A stretch of DNA of 64,000 bases from Neorhizobium galegae (GCF_017877135.1 NZ_JAGIPH010000002.1:186001-250000), one strand, 5' to 3'; counted from the stretch's first letter, positions 1 through 9,737 are shown. Program-made: numbers and translations. Notes: a model not told the origin generated them from the sequence alone.

Positions 1-2127
1 CACGTTGAAAATCTTGGGCCGGTCGGAGGCAAGCGGGATCTTGTAGGTGGAGGGGGCATGCGTGCGAAGCCTGCCCTTGCCATCCCACCACAATTCCTCC
101 GTCGTCAGCCAGCCCATGCCCTGCACGAAGGCGCCTTCCACCTGCCCGATGTCGATGATCGGGTTCAGCGAGCGGCCGACATCATGCAGGATGTCGGTGC
201 GCTCCACCATGTATTCGCCCGTCAGCGTGTCGATGGAAACTTCCGAGCAGGCGGCGCCATAGGCGTAGTAATAGAAGGGGCGGCCGCGGCCGGCGGCGCG
301 ATCCCAGTGGATTTTCGGCGTCTTGTAGAAACCGGCGGCAGACAGTTGCACGCGGTCGAAATAGGCGGCCTTCACCAGTGCGTCGAAGGAGATCGTGTCG
401 GTGCCGACGCGCACCCGGTTGGGCAGGAATTCCACATCGGTTGCCGTCACTTGCCATTTGCGGCAGGCGAACTCGACGAGCCTCTCGCGGATCTGGCGTG
501 CGGCATCATAGGCGGCCATGCCGTTGAGGTCCGAGCCGGAGGAAGCGGCGGTGGCAGAGGTGTTCGGCACCTTGCCGGTCGTCGTCGCGGTGATCTTCAC
601 CCGCTCGATATCGACATTGAAGGCATCCGCCACCACCTGCGCCACCTTGGTATAGAGGCCCTGGCCCATCTCGGTGCCGCCGTGGTTCAGATGGATCGAG
701 CCATCGGAATAGACATGCACGAGGGCCCCCGCCTGGTTGAAGGCGGTCATGGTGAAGGATATGCCGAATTTGACCGGGGTGAGCGCAATGCCCTTGCGGA
801 TGACCGGGCTGTTCCTGTTGAAATCGATGATCGCCTGGCGGCGCGCGCGGTAGTCGCTGGAGGCTTCCAGTTCCTCCACCACGCGCAGGATTACATTGTC
901 CTCCACTTCCTGGTGATAGGGGGTGAGCGTGCGGCCGGACCCCGTCTCGCCATAGAAATTCAGCTTGCGCACGTCGAGCGGGTCCTTTCCCACCGCATAG
1001 GCGATTTCCTCGATGAAGCGCTCGCCGCCGAGCAGACCCTGCGGCCCGCCGAACCCGCGAAAGGCGGTGTTGGAGCAGGTATGCGTTTTCAGCGGCTGCG
1101 AGGTCAGGTGCACATGCGGATAGAAATAGCTCGAATCGGCATGAAACAGCGCGCGGTCGGTGACGGGGCCGGACAGATCCGAGGAAAAGCCGCAGCGCGC
1201 CGCAAAGGTCGCATCCACCGCATGGATGCGGCCTTCCTCGTCGAAGGCCAGATCGTAATCGACGCGGAAATCATGGCGCTTGCCGGTGACGGCCATGTCC
1301 TCGTCGCGGTCGGGGCGAAATTTGACGGCGCGGTTCAGCTTCTTGGCGGCAACGGCGGCGAGGCAGGCAAAATGGTTGCCCTGCGTTTCCTTGCCGCCGA
1401 ACCCGCCGCCCATGCGCCGCGTGTTGACGGTCACGGCATGGTTTGCGCAGGCCAGCACATGCGCCACCATATGCTGCACCTCGGTCGGATGCTGGGTGGA
1501 GGACCAGACTGTGACATCCTCGTCTTCGCCGGGAATGGCAAGCGCGATCTGGCCTTCGAGGTAGAAATGCTCCTGCCCGCCGATCACCATGCGGTTCTGG
1601 ATGCGAAGCGGCGGCCGGTTGATTTCGGTCTCCGGCTCGCCGCGCTTCAGCGTCATGGGCGAGACGACCATCGGCGCACCATTGGCAAGCGCGCCTTCGA
1701 TATCGGTCCAGTGGGGCAGGTCGCGGTAGTCGATCCTGGCAAGCCGTGCTGCCCGGCGCGCCGCATCGCGGCTTTCGCCGATCACGACGAAGATCGGCTG
1801 GCCGTGGAACTCGATTCTGTCCGTTGCCAGCAGCGGTTCGTCATGGCTGCCGTTGGAGGAGACGTCGTTGACCCCCGGAATGTCGTCTGCCGTCAGCACC
1901 GCCACCACGCCGGGGGCGGAGCGCACGGCCGACAAATCGATGGACAGGATTTCGGCATGCGCCCGGTCCGCCATGCCAAGGGCTGCATGCAGCGTGCCGG
2001 CGGGCTCGGGCATGTCATCGATATATTCGGCCGTGCCGGTCACATGCTTGTGCGCCGAATCGTGCCGCAGGGAGGCGTGCATCGGGCCGTTGATGGTGGT
2101 TTTTGCTTCGAAGGTGGTGTTGTCCAT
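1..2127 (-). CDS. xdhB: Xanthine dehydrogenase large (molybdopterin-binding) subunit XdhB, C-terminus cut by window edge
   Basis: This is the catalytic molybdenum subunit that oxidises hypoxanthine and xanthine to urate with XdhA. Reading leftward from ATG at 2127 gives 709 codons open to base 1, so only a short C-terminal part is missing (the family is about 780 residues). The start follows a GAAGGAA ribosome site. Visible family motifs are LEGQ near residue 191, the molybdopterin loop GGGFGGKE near residue 240 and FRGFGGPQG near residue 350. It is the third gene of a bdhA-xdhA-xdhB cluster, a linkage described in Sinorhizobium meliloti. A hairpin repeat block lies between xdhA and xdhB and may lower its expression relative to the upstream genes. 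Confidence 0.95.
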   Translation of the reverse strand, partial: MDNTTFEAKTTINGPMHASLRHDSAHKHVTGTAEYIDDMPEPAGTLHAALGMADRAHAEILSIDLSAVRSAPGVVAVLTADDIPGVNDVSSNGSHDEPLLATDRIEFHGQPIFVVIGESRDAARRAARLARIDYRDLPHWTDIEGALANGAPMVVSPMTLKRGEPETEINRPPLRIQNRMVIGGQEHFYLEGQIALAIPGEDEDVTVWSSTQHPTEVQHMVAHVLACANHAVTVNTRRMGGGFGGKETQGNHFACLAAVAAKKLNRAVKFRPDRDEDMAVTGKRHDFRVDYDLAFDEEGRIHAVDATFAARCGFSSDLSGPVTDRALFHADSSYFYPHVHLTSQPLKTHTCSNTAFRGFGGPQGLLGGERFIEEIAYAVGKDPLDVRKLNFYGETGSGRTLTPYHQEVEDNVILRVVEELEASSDYRARRQAIIDFNRNSPVIRKGIALTPVKFGISFTMTAFNQAGALVHVYSDGSIHLNHGGTEMGQGLYTKVAQVVADAFNVDIERVKITATTTGKVPNTSATAASSGSDLNGMAAYDAARQIRERLVEFACRKWQVTATDVEFLPNRVRVGTDTISFDALVKAAYFDRVQLSAAGFYKTPKIHWDRAAGRGRPFYYYAYGAACSEVSIDTLTGEYMVERTDILHDVGRSLNPIIDIGQVEGAFVQGMGWLTTEELWWDGKGRLRTHAPSTYKIPLASDRPKIFNV

Positions 2128-2194
2128 CAGCGGGTTCCTTCGATGACGATATGTTTAGCAAACGGCTGGTGGCGATGACACTGTCCGGCTCGGA

Positions 2195-2340
2195 AAAGAC
2201 CCCCTCTGGCTGCCGCCATCTCCCCCACAAGGGGGGAGAGGACCCGCGGCAACGCTCTCGCCAAATGTGAACACTGACGGCGCGGCATGTTAAGCCCCTC
2301 CCCCTTGTGGGGAGGGGTTGGGGAGGGGTTTTTCTTTTGC
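2195..2340. repeat. Intergenic GC-rich hairpin repeat pair between xdhA and xdhB
   Basis: Two strong hairpins lie in the xdhA-xdhB gap. One has CTCCCCC/GGGGGAG arms (2220-2226 and 2232-2238). The other has CCCCTCCCC/GGGGAGGGG arms (2295-2303 and 2309-2317) and is followed by a second GGGGAGGGG and a T-rich stretch. Such C/G hairpin mosaics are common between genes in rhizobial genomes. Because it sits inside an apparent operon, it could act as a partial terminator or as an mRNA processing or stability element. Confidence 0.6.
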
Positions 2341-2362
2341 TGACGGGTATAGATCATCATCC

Positions 2363-3835
2363 TCACGCCTCCTCCACGTCAAACCGCTTCAGCTCATGCG
2401 GCTGGCCGGCGGTTTCGAGGAAGAAGCGAGTAAGTAGGTTTCTCGCCGTCAGCGCACGGTATTCGGCGCTGGCACGCCAGTCGGTCAGCGGTTGGTAATC
2501 TTCGGCAAAGGCGTCCTGCGCAGAAGCCACCGTGTTCCAGCTCCAGGGCTGGCCGAGAAGGGCGGCTTCCACGGCTTTGGCGCGCTTGGGCGTGCCCGCC
2601 ATGCCGCCGAAGGCGATGCGGCAGGTCTCGACGCAGCCTTCGCCGTCGAGCGTGATGAGGAAGGCGCCGCAGAGCGCAGAGATATCCTCGTCGCGGCGCT
2701 TGGAGATCTTGTAGACCGCGTAAAACGCATCCTCATGCAAGGCCGGCACGACGATCTTTTCGACGAATTCGCCGGGTTGGCGGTCCTGCCGGCCGTAGTC
2801 GATGAAGTAATCCTCAAGCGGCAGCGTGCGCGATCCTGTCGCCGAGCGCAGCGTGACGGTTGCCCCGAGCGCAATCAGTGCCGGCGGCATGTCGCCGATC
2901 GGCGAGCCATTGGCGATATTGCCGCCGATCGTGCCCATGTTGCGCACCTGCGCGCCGCCGATGCGGTCGATCAGGCGGCCAAGGGCGGGATAGGCAAGGT
3001 CGAGAGCGTTCAGCGCATGGGCATAGGTGACGCCGGCCCCGAGCGTGATGCCGGCCTCGTCCTCGGTGATGGTCTGCAGATCCGTCAGCTGGTTGATGAA
3101 GACGACCGGATCCAGCTTGCGCATTTGCTTGGTGACCCAGAGCCCGACATCTGTGCCGCCGGCCACCACGGTCGCCTGCGGCTCGCGGGCCAGTGTGTCG
3201 GCGAGCGCTGCGAGTGTGCCGGGAATGATGGCGCGATCATTGCCCTTGGTGACGGTGATCGTGTCGGAGGTGGCGCGGATGGTCCATAGCTTTGCCATCA
3301 CCTCGGCGCGGTCGCGCTCGATCGGGTCGAACAGCGCGCTCGGACGCTCCGCGGCCACCTGTTCAGCCGCCTTCACGATGGGCTCGTAGCCCGTGCAGCG
3401 ACAGAGATTGCCCTGCAGCGCCTGCTCGATTTCCTCGCGGTTCGGCTCGCCATTGGCCATCCACAGGCCATAGAGCGACATCACGAAGCCCGGCGTGCAG
3501 AAGCCGCATTGCGAGCCGTGACAGTCGACCATCGCCTGCTGCACCGGGTGCAGCTTTCCATCCTTCGCAGCCAGATGCTCCACCGTCACCACATGCGTGC
3601 CGTGCAGCGAGCCGAGGAACCGGATGCAGGCATTGACGCTCTCATAGCGCAGTGCGCCGCCGACGAGGCGCCCGACCAGCACCGTGCAGGCGCCGCAATC
3701 GCCTTCCGCGCAGCCTTCCTTCGAGCCGGTCAGCCGCTTTCTGAGGCGCAGATAATCGAGCAGCGTTTCGGTGGGATGAAAATCCCCCAGCACAATGTCG
3801 TCGCCGTTCAGGATGAAGCGGATGGCTGAAGTCAT
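2363..3835 (-). CDS. xdhA: Xanthine dehydrogenase small subunit XdhA (2Fe-2S and FAD)
   Basis: This is the electron-transfer subunit of xanthine dehydrogenase, 490 residues, the usual size. The N-terminal ferredoxin domain has cysteines in GCAEGDCGAC (residues 41-50) and C70. The second 2Fe-2S domain shows QCGFCTPG and NLCRCTGYEP. The FAD-binding domain begins near residue 190 with VVAGGTDVG and includes the conserved GGNIANGSPIGD. The frame stays open upstream to 4318, but ATG 3835 begins the recognisable protein (MTSAIRFILNG) and lies 17 nt after the bdhA stop, preceded by CAGGGG. It is probably co-transcribed with bdhA and xdhB. Confidence 0.95.
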   Translation of the reverse strand: MTSAIRFILNGDDIVLGDFHPTETLLDYLRLRKRLTGSKEGCAEGDCGACTVLVGRLVGGALRYESVNACIRFLGSLHGTHVVTVEHLAAKDGKLHPVQQAMVDCHGSQCGFCTPGFVMSLYGLWMANGEPNREEIEQALQGNLCRCTGYEPIVKAAEQVAAERPSALFDPIERDRAEVMAKLWTIRATSDTITVTKGNDRAIIPGTLAALADTLAREPQATVVAGGTDVGLWVTKQMRKLDPVVFINQLTDLQTITEDEAGITLGAGVTYAHALNALDLAYPALGRLIDRIGGAQVRNMGTIGGNIANGSPIGDMPPALIALGATVTLRSATGSRTLPLEDYFIDYGRQDRQPGEFVEKIVVPALHEDAFYAVYKISKRRDEDISALCGAFLITLDGEGCVETCRIAFGGMAGTPKRAKAVEAALLGQPWSWNTVASAQDAFAEDYQPLTDWRASAEYRALTARNLLTRFFLETAGQPHELKRFDVEEA

Positions 3836-3852
3836 GCGTGCCCCTGCAGTCG

Positions 3853-4629
3853 TTACTGGGCGGTCCAGCCGCCATCGATGGAGATATGGGTTCCGGTGAT
3901 CTGTCGTGCGGCGTCGCTGGCGAGATAGAGGGCGGTGGCCGCAACCTCTTCGATGCTGACGAATTGCTTCGTCGCCTGCAAACGGAGCATGACATCCGTC
4001 TTGACCGCCTCTTCCGAGATACCACGTTCGCGCGCCGTGTCGGGAATCTGTTTTTCCACGAGAGGCGTCAGCACATAGCCGGGGCAGATGGCGTTCACTG
4101 TAATGCCGAATTCGGCCAATTCCAGTGCGGCGGTCTTGGTGAGACCAAGAATGCCGTGCTTTGCAGCCACATAAGCAGATTTGAACGGCGATGCAACAAG
4201 TGCATGCGCCGAGGCGACATTGATGATGCGGCCTTTGCCGGCGGCTTTCATCAGGGGAATGGTGTGGCGCATGGTGTGGAAAGCCGATGACAGCAGGATG
4301 GCGATCAGCTGATCCCACTTTTCGACCGGGAAATCCTCGATCTTCGCCACATGCTGGATGCCGGCATTGTTGACGAGGACATCGACGCTGCCGAAGGCAT
4401 CCTTTGCCGTTGCGATGAGGTCGGCGATTTCGTCCGGCTTCGTCATGTCGGCGCCGTGGTAAAGCGCCCGGCCGGGGCCGAGTGTTTCAAGCTCGGCGCG
4501 CGCGGCCTCGATCTCGTCGGCCTTGCCGAACCCGTTGATCACCACATGCGCACCGTCGCGCGCAAAGGCGCGGGCAATGCCAAGCCCGATGCCGCTGGTG
4601 GATCCGGTGACGACCACGGTTCTTTCCAT
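3853..4629 (-). CDS. bdhA: 3-hydroxybutyrate dehydrogenase
   Basis: This NAD-dependent short-chain dehydrogenase interconverts 3-hydroxybutyrate and acetoacetate in polyhydroxybutyrate degradation. It has 258 residues. The Rossmann motif GSTSGIG is at residues 8-14, followed by NNAGIQH, the catalytic YVAAK preceded by NVASAHA, and the C-terminal ISIDGGWTAQ typical of 3-hydroxybutyrate dehydrogenases. ATG 4629 follows a strong GGGGGAGAGAGG ribosome site, so the 28 extra in-frame codons upstream are not used. It is the first gene of the cluster that continues into xdhA. A linked bdhA-xdhA2-xdhB2 operon is known in S. meliloti. Confidence 0.93.
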   Translation of the reverse strand: MERTVVVTGSTSGIGLGIARAFARDGAHVVINGFGKADEIEAARAELETLGPGRALYHGADMTKPDEIADLIATAKDAFGSVDVLVNNAGIQHVAKIEDFPVEKWDQLIAILLSSAFHTMRHTIPLMKAAGKGRIINVASAHALVASPFKSAYVAAKHGILGLTKTAALELAEFGITVNAICPGYVLTPLVEKQIPDTARERGISEEAVKTDVMLRLQATKQFVSIEEVAATALYLASDAARQITGTHISIDGGWTAQ

Positions 4630-4752
4630 GCCTCTCTCCCCCTGCGCCGGTTCTGCTGCAGCGCAAGAGGCAAGGTATGCGCAAACGGGGAGGGCTGGCA
4701 ACGGCTGTTTCAACCGGGTGAGTGTGTCATCGCACCACCCGGTTGTCGTGGT

Positions 4753-5250
4753 TTACCGGCAGCGGCTGACTTCGTTGAGGGCGGCCGTAATGCCTTTCAG
4801 CGAATAGGTATAGGTCGTATTCGTGCCGCGGGCGGAGACGGCCTTCAGGGTCATGTCGGTTCCGGCGCGCATGGCGGTCACCAGAGCCGGTTCGCGGGCC
4901 GGATCGCGCACCCAGGCGGCGTTTTCCTTCGGCACCAGCGTGAAGTTGTCCGCACCGAGCGACAGCGCGACGCGCGAATCCGCTTTCAGTCCGTAGCCCA
5001 TGATGGCCTGCGGCATCAGATTGGAGGAACCGGCCTGGGGTGCGACGAGGAAGAAGTTTTCGCCATGGTTGACTGCCGCCGGCTGCTGCGAGGTCGGCAC
5101 CGACAGCGCGTAGCAGCGCTTGGCCTTGCCGCTGCCATAAGAATATACGCCCCATGCATCGAACTGCTTGACCCGGGTCGGCTGGGCGCTGGCGGCAAGC
5201 GCGGACATCAGGAGGGCGGATACGGCAAGGACATATGTCTTTCTGGACAT
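4753..5250 (-). CDS. Invasion-associated locus B (IalB) family periplasmic protein
   Basis: This small secreted protein of 165 residues has a clear signal peptide (hydrophobic VLAVSALLMSALAASA, cleavage near residue 22). The mature part matches the IalB family by its pattern (FDAWGVY near the start, a cysteine at KRCYAL, the NFFLVAPQAG region, SLGADNFTLVPKENAAWVRD). IalB was named in Bartonella for erythrocyte invasion. In free-living rhizobia the role is not settled, and it is probably an envelope or periplasmic protein. ATG 5250 is 8 nt after GGAG, and the alternative ATG four codons upstream has no ribosome site. It is encoded alone, 120 bp upstream of bdhA on the same strand. Confidence 0.8.
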   Translation of the reverse strand: MSRKTYVLAVSALLMSALAASAQPTRVKQFDAWGVYSYGSGKAKRCYALSVPTSQQPAAVNHGENFFLVAPQAGSSNLMPQAIMGYGLKADSRVALSLGADNFTLVPKENAAWVRDPAREPALVTAMRAGTDMTLKAVSARGTNTTYTYSLKGITAALNEVSRCR

Positions 5251-5822
5251 CAAATACTCCACGAAATGAGTTGGATGGCAACATCCGCCGCGCGAAACGA
5301 CAGCGGGTGCAACAGCGTGCGATTGAAAGGGCAGAGGATTAGCGAAAGGTTAAGGGCGGGATCAACCCTTGGCGCTCGCGCCTCACAAAGGGTTGATGAC
5401 AGGCTGTCGGATTTTGCCGCAGTCCTGCGCTGGAAGGGGAGGCGGGTCCGCCAGTAACGGCTTGCCTTCAGCGCACATGCGTGCCGGAAGGGGCGGGCAA
5501 GGGGGGCGAAGGCTTCCAATCGCCCGGCTTTGATGCCGCGCGCTGCACCGCTTTGGTCAGTCGTGACTTTCTTTTTCTTTTCAGTCAGATGCAGGCGAAG
5601 GCTGCTACTCTGCCTGCAAAGCCCCTGAATCTGCTGCATTTTTCGCCTAGGGCGACGATGCTGCCTGCGATATTGAGTCCGCCAAGCGCGACAAGCCTCT
5701 GGAAACAGGCGCTCTTTTGCCGGGGCGCTATCCAGATTCTCGAAGTCCGCGGTCGAAACTTTCGCCTTTGAGTTTAGGGGCGGTCTTTCTATCTAGGGTC
5801 CAAACGCAAATCATGGATACAG
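5251..5822. other. Intergenic region with a perfect 10-bp inverted repeat
   Basis: No convincing gene is visible in these 572 bases. At 5361-5397 there is a perfect inverted repeat, ATCAACCCTT-N17-AAGGGTTGAT, upstream of the IalB-family gene. On the minus strand its right edge overlaps a possible -35 (TTGATC), with TAATCC 18 nt further on, so it may be an operator for that gene, or simply an RNA hairpin. The remaining bases up to the monooxygenase hold no recognisable element. Confidence 0.4.
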
Positions 5823-6890
5823 ATGATGGAACTTGGCCTTTACACTTTCGCGGACGTCGATCCGGCCATTGCAAGCGGTAGCCGTGGCACAGATGCCGCC
5901 GTTCGCCTGAAACATCTCCTGGAAGAGATCGAGCTTGCCGATCAGGTGGGGCTCGACGTCTTTGGCCTCGGCGAGCATCACCGGCCCGATTACGCCGTCT
6001 CCTCGCCGTCGACCGTGCTGGCGGCGGCTGCGGTGAAGACGAAGAACATCCGCCTCACCAGTGCCGTCTCGGTGCTGAGTTCGGATGATCCGATCCGCGT
6101 CTTCCAGCAGTTTTCGACCGTGGATCTTCTGTCCAACGGCCGGGCGGAAATCATGGCGGGGCGGGGCTCCTTCATCGAATCCTACCCCCTGTTCGGTTAC
6201 GACCTGAACGATTACGACCGGCTGTTTTCCGAAAAGCTCGACCTGCTTCTGACGCTGCGCGACAACGAGATCGTCGACTGGGAAGGGGAGCTTCGCGCGC
6301 CGATCACGCGGCGCGGCGTCTATCCGCGTCCGCTGCAGGAGAAGCTTCCGGTGTGGATTGCCGTCGGCGGGACGCCGCAATCGGTGGCACGCGCCGGTGC
6401 CATGGGCCTGCCGCTCGCCGTGGCGATCATCGGCGGCGACTATGCCCGCTTTGCGCCCTTCTTCGAGCTGTACCGCGAATCGGCCCGGCGCGCCGGGCAG
6501 GATCCGAAATCGCTGAAGACCAGCATCAATGTGCACGGTTTCATCGCCGATACGACCGACAAGGCGGCCGACCAGTTTTACGGCCCGCAGGCCGCCGTGA
6601 TGGACCGGCTTGGCCGCGAGCGCGGCTGGCCGCCCACCAATCGCGCCCAGTTCGATCGCGCCCGCTCGGCCCCCGGCAATCTCTTCGTCGGCGATCCGGA
6701 AACGGTGGCGGAAAAGATCGTCGCTGCGCACAAGGTGTTCGGCAATGACCGGCTGCTGATCCAGATGGCGATTGGCCTGATGCCGCATGAGCAGATCATG
6801 CGCGGTATCGAACTCTTCGGCACGAAGGTTGCACCGCTGGTCAGAAAAGCGTTGACGCCTGCGCAGGATGGGGCGAAACCGGCGGCCTGA
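5823..6890 (+). CDS. LLM-class flavin-dependent oxidoreductase (luciferase-like monooxygenase)
   Basis: This 355-residue protein has the bacterial luciferase-like TIM barrel: [13 protein letters not shown] at the first strand, [11 protein letters not shown] (the EHH motif of this family), [24 protein letters not shown] and [15 protein letters not shown]. Family members use reduced FMN to oxidise organic substrates, and the substrate cannot be told here. The start is the doublet ATGATG at 5823, but no good ribosome site precedes it. It is followed 25 nt later by the methionine aminopeptidase gene, so the two may share a transcript. Confidence 0.85.
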   Translation: MMELGLYTFADVDPAIASGSRGTDAAVRLKHLLEEIELADQVGLDVFGLGEHHRPDYAVSSPSTVLAAAAVKTKNIRLTSAVSVLSSDDPIRVFQQFSTVDLLSNGRAEIMAGRGSFIESYPLFGYDLNDYDRLFSEKLDLLLTLRDNEIVDWEGELRAPITRRGVYPRPLQEKLPVWIAVGGTPQSVARAGAMGLPLAVAIIGGDYARFAPFFELYRESARRAGQDPKSLKTSINVHGFIADTTDKAADQFYGPQAAVMDRLGRERGWPPTNRAQFDRARSAPGNLFVGDPETVAEKIVAAHKVFGNDRLLIQMAIGLMPHEQIMRGIELFGTKVAPLVRKALTPAQDGAKPAA

Positions 6891-6915
6891 AAAAAGCCGA
6901 CCGGGAATTTATGGC

Positions 6916-7671
6916 ATGATCGTTTCCAACGAGACCGAACTCGACAAGCTGAAAGCGATCGGCCGCCTGTGCGCGCAGGCCGTCAATGCGATGGCAAAGG
7001 CGCTGGAACCGGGCATCACCACGGCCGAACTCGATCTCATCGGCCGAAAGGTTCTGGAAGAGGCCGGCGCGCAGTCGGCCCCGGAATTCTGCTACCAGTT
7101 TCCCGGTGCCACCTGCATCAGTGTCAACGAGGAAGTCGCCCACGGTATTCCCGGTGATCGGGTGATCCGGGCCGGCGATCTCGTCAATATCGATGTGTCG
7201 GCTGTCAGGGACGGTTTCTTCGGCGATACCGGCGCGTCCTTTGCGGTTCCGCCGGTCAAGCGCGAGATCGAGCGGCTGGTGCGAGACGGCAGGCGCGCCC
7301 TCTGGACAGGCCTGCAGCAGGTGAAAACCGGCAAGCCGATCGCTGGCATCGGTAATGCCATCGGCACATTCGCCGCCAAGAACCGCTATACGCTGATCAC
7401 CAATCTGGCGAGCCACGGCGTCGGTCGTTCCCTCCACGAGGAGCCGACGGAAGTGCCGACCTGGCCGGATGTCGACGAGACCCGGCTGATGCAGGAAGGG
7501 CTGGTGTTTACCGTCGAGCCCTTCCTGTCGCTTGGCGCCACCTGGGCGGAAGACGGCGGCAACGGCGATCCCTGGACGCTCTACGGCGATCCGAAGGCGC
7601 CGACCGTGCAGTTCGAGCACACCATCGTCGTGACCCGCAACGGCCCGTTGATCCTGACGCTTGCCGAGTGA
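6916..7671 (+). CDS. map: Type I methionine aminopeptidase
   Basis: This enzyme removes the initiator methionine from nascent proteins. It has 251 residues, normal for type I without an N-terminal extension. All five metal ligands can be placed: Asp in VNIDVSA, Asp in FFGDTGASF, His in SHGVGRSLHE, Glu in FTVEPFL and Glu in QFEHT. ATG 6916 gives the natural N-terminus (MIVSNETELDKLK). The longer frame from 6868 overlaps the end of the upstream monooxygenase gene and lacks support. It ends before a terminator hairpin at 7747-7776. Rhizobia often carry several map paralogues, so essentiality cannot be judged from this copy alone. Confidence 0.93.
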   Translation: MIVSNETELDKLKAIGRLCAQAVNAMAKALEPGITTAELDLIGRKVLEEAGAQSAPEFCYQFPGATCISVNEEVAHGIPGDRVIRAGDLVNIDVSAVRDGFFGDTGASFAVPPVKREIERLVRDGRRALWTGLQQVKTGKPIAGIGNAIGTFAAKNRYTLITNLASHGVGRSLHEEPTEVPTWPDVDETRLMQEGLVFTVEPFLSLGATWAEDGGNGDPWTLYGDPKAPTVQFEHTIVVTRNGPLILTLAE

Positions 7672-7746
7672 CCTTCACACGGCGTCATCCTCGGCCGGCT
7701 GACGCTGCTTTGAGGATGCGCGCGGATGGACAGACCCGCAAAGAAG

Positions 7747-7780
7747 AAGGGCGCGCAGCCGTGGCCGCGCGCCCTTCATG
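7747..7780. terminator. Bidirectional Rho-independent terminator between map and a convergent MCP gene
   Basis: A perfect 10-bp stem AAGGGCGCGC/GCGCGCCCTT (7747-7756 and 7767-7776) has a 10-nt loop and is followed by CATGTTTT on the plus strand. On the minus strand it is followed by CTTCTTTG. It lies between two convergent genes and can serve both. Confidence 0.75.
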
Positions 7781-7802
7781 TTTTCGGAACGACGTGTAAC
7801 GG

Positions 7803-9737
7803 TCAGAACTCGCTCCAGCTTTCCTGTGCAACGGCTGCCGTGCTGCGCCCGGAAAACGCTCCGGCCAGTTTGCGGCCGAGGGCACGTGCCGGCGAGGGCA
7901 CCGGGCGGCTGGCGGCCGGCAGAGCGGTCGGTGCGGCCTGCCGGGTGCCGTCCTGCAGCTTGAACTGCGTGAGCAGCTGGTTAAGCGCCGTCACTTCGCG
8001 GGCAAGGCTGTGGCTCGCAGCGGTCGATTCCTCCACCATCGCCGCATTTTTCTGCGTGTCCTGGTCCATCTGGTTGACGGCGGTGTTGATCTGCTGGAGG
8101 CCCGACGACTGCTCCTGCGCGGATTCGACGATGGCGCTCACATGCTGGTTGATCTCCTGAACCTCGGAAACGATTGCCTGCAGCGCCCTGCCGGTTTCAT
8201 CGACGAGGTTGACGCCTTCGGCCACCTGGGCGTTGGAGGCGTTGATCAGCGCCTTGATTTCCTTGGCGGCCTGGGCAGAGCGCTGGGCAAGCTCGCGCAC
8301 TTCCTGGGCAACCACGGCAAAGCCCTTGCCGGCCTCTCCCGCACGCGCTGCCTCGACGCCGGCATTGAGCGCCAGGAGGTTCGTCTGGAAGGCGATCTCG
8401 TCAATCACGCCGATGATCGAGGAAATCTCGCTGGATGAGGTTTCGATCTTGCCCATGGCGATAACGGCACGCCGCACGATCTCGCCGGACGTTTCGGCGC
8501 CGGTCCGGGTGCGGGCCACCAACTGGCCGGCTTCCTGCGCGCGGCGGGTGGAATCGCGCACCGTCGTGGTGATCTGCTCCAGGGCTGCGGCGGTTTCCTC
8601 GACGGATGCCGCCTGCTGCTCGGTGCGCTTGGCAAGATCGTCGGCGGCCGACCTGATCTCGTTTGCGCCGGCATCGATGCCGCGGGCATTTTCCGCGACC
8701 TGCACCAGCGTCGATTGCAGCTTTTCGGCGGAGCGGTTGAAATCATGGCGCACCGTGTCGAGCGCCGGCGTGAAAGGATCGTTGATGCGGTAGGTGACAT
8801 CACCGTCCGACAGGTGCGACAGGCCAGCCGCCAGACTGTCGACGGCATGCTGCACACCGGCCGCCTCGCGGGCGCGTTGTTCGTCCCGCTCGATCCGTTC
8901 GCGTTCCGACAGGCTGCGATTGGCCTCGGCCTCCTGCGACAGCCGTGTCCGCTCTATGGCGTTGTCGCGGAAAACCGCAACGGCAGCGGCCATCTGGCCC
9001 AGCTCGTCACGCCGGTCGAGACCGTCGACCGGCTCTTTCGTCTCGCCGGCCGCAAGCGTCGTCATGCGCGCCCGCAGCGCGACAAGCGGCTGGATGATGC
9101 CGCGCGAGGCAACAAGAAGGGAGGCGGCAAAGATGGCGGCAAACAGGAGGCCGAGCGTCAAAAGCGTCGTGAAGATCGTGCTATTGGCCTGATCGGCGAG
9201 ATCCTGAGCCATGCCTTTCAGCCTCAGTAGCCTCTGGTCGTTCCAGTCCCGCACGTCATTGCGCCAGCCGGACACTTCGGTGTCCATATCAGACAGCAAA
9301 GCCAGCGCATCGCTGGTCCTGTTCTGCCCGGCAAGCTCCAGCGCCTTGTGCAGGTTGTTGAAAATGGCGTGGGCGCGCACGGTGAAGCTGTCGATGGCTG
9401 CGGCATTTTCCGGCGTCAGCGTCTTTGCCGTTTCGAGACGTTTGAACAGCGTGGTTTCGCCCGAGGCGAAGCTTTCCCTCGTCTTCAGCCGTTGCACCGT
9501 GGCCGGGTCGAACACGGTCATCTGGTAGGCGGCATAGGCGGCAGCGACCAGCGAGGCGGTCGAGCGCGCCATCTCGACGGATGCCACCGTATCCTGATTG
9601 AGGAAGGTGGAATACGTGCTGTTTGCCGCCTTGTAGCTCGTGGCCATCAGGCTGACGCCGCCAATGCCGATAAGGCCGATGGAGGCGACCAGCGACAGGA
9701 TCTTCAATCGAATGGGAGTATTCTTCAGGAAGGACAA
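7803..9737 (-). CDS. Methyl-accepting chemotaxis protein with CheR-type C-terminal tail
   Basis: This 644-residue transmembrane chemoreceptor has a first membrane helix at about residues 13-33, a periplasmic sensor of about 150 residues, a second helix at about 188-208 ([21 protein letters not shown]), a HAMP region, and a cytoplasmic signalling hairpin with the tip [22 protein letters not shown]. The last residues are ESWSEF, an aromatic-x-x-Phe tail resembling the CheR-tethering pentapeptide (consensus NWETF), set after a Pro/Ala-rich linker. The ligand is unknown. It is a stand-alone gene, convergent with map. Confidence 0.92.
   Translation of the reverse strand: MSFLKNTPIRLKILSLVASIGLIGIGGVSLMATSYKAANSTYSTFLNQDTVASVEMARSTASLVAAAYAAYQMTVFDPATVQRLKTRESFASGETTLFKRLETAKTLTPENAAAIDSFTVRAHAIFNNLHKALELAGQNRTSDALALLSDMDTEVSGWRNDVRDWNDQRLLRLKGMAQDLADQANSTIFTTLLTLGLLFAAIFAASLLVASRGIIQPLVALRARMTTLAAGETKEPVDGLDRRDELGQMAAAVAVFRDNAIERTRLSQEAEANRSLSERERIERDEQRAREAAGVQHAVDSLAAGLSHLSDGDVTYRINDPFTPALDTVRHDFNRSAEKLQSTLVQVAENARGIDAGANEIRSAADDLAKRTEQQAASVEETAAALEQITTTVRDSTRRAQEAGQLVARTRTGAETSGEIVRRAVIAMGKIETSSSEISSIIGVIDEIAFQTNLLALNAGVEAARAGEAGKGFAVVAQEVRELAQRSAQAAKEIKALINASNAQVAEGVNLVDETGRALQAIVSEVQEINQHVSAIVESAQEQSSGLQQINTAVNQMDQDTQKNAAMVEESTAASHSLAREVTALNQLLTQFKLQDGTRQAAPTALPAASRPVPSPARALGRKLAGAFSGRSTAAVAQESWSEF

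Noticed and set aside
58-2178. A 706-codon open frame on the plus strand opposite xdhB
   Set aside because: It is the antisense shadow of xdhB, whose minus-strand product has all family motifs. High GC content keeps the opposite frame open.
5481-5771. A 96-codon plus-strand frame in the region before the monooxygenase
   Set aside because: No ribosome site, no recognisable domain and unusual composition compared with real genes here.
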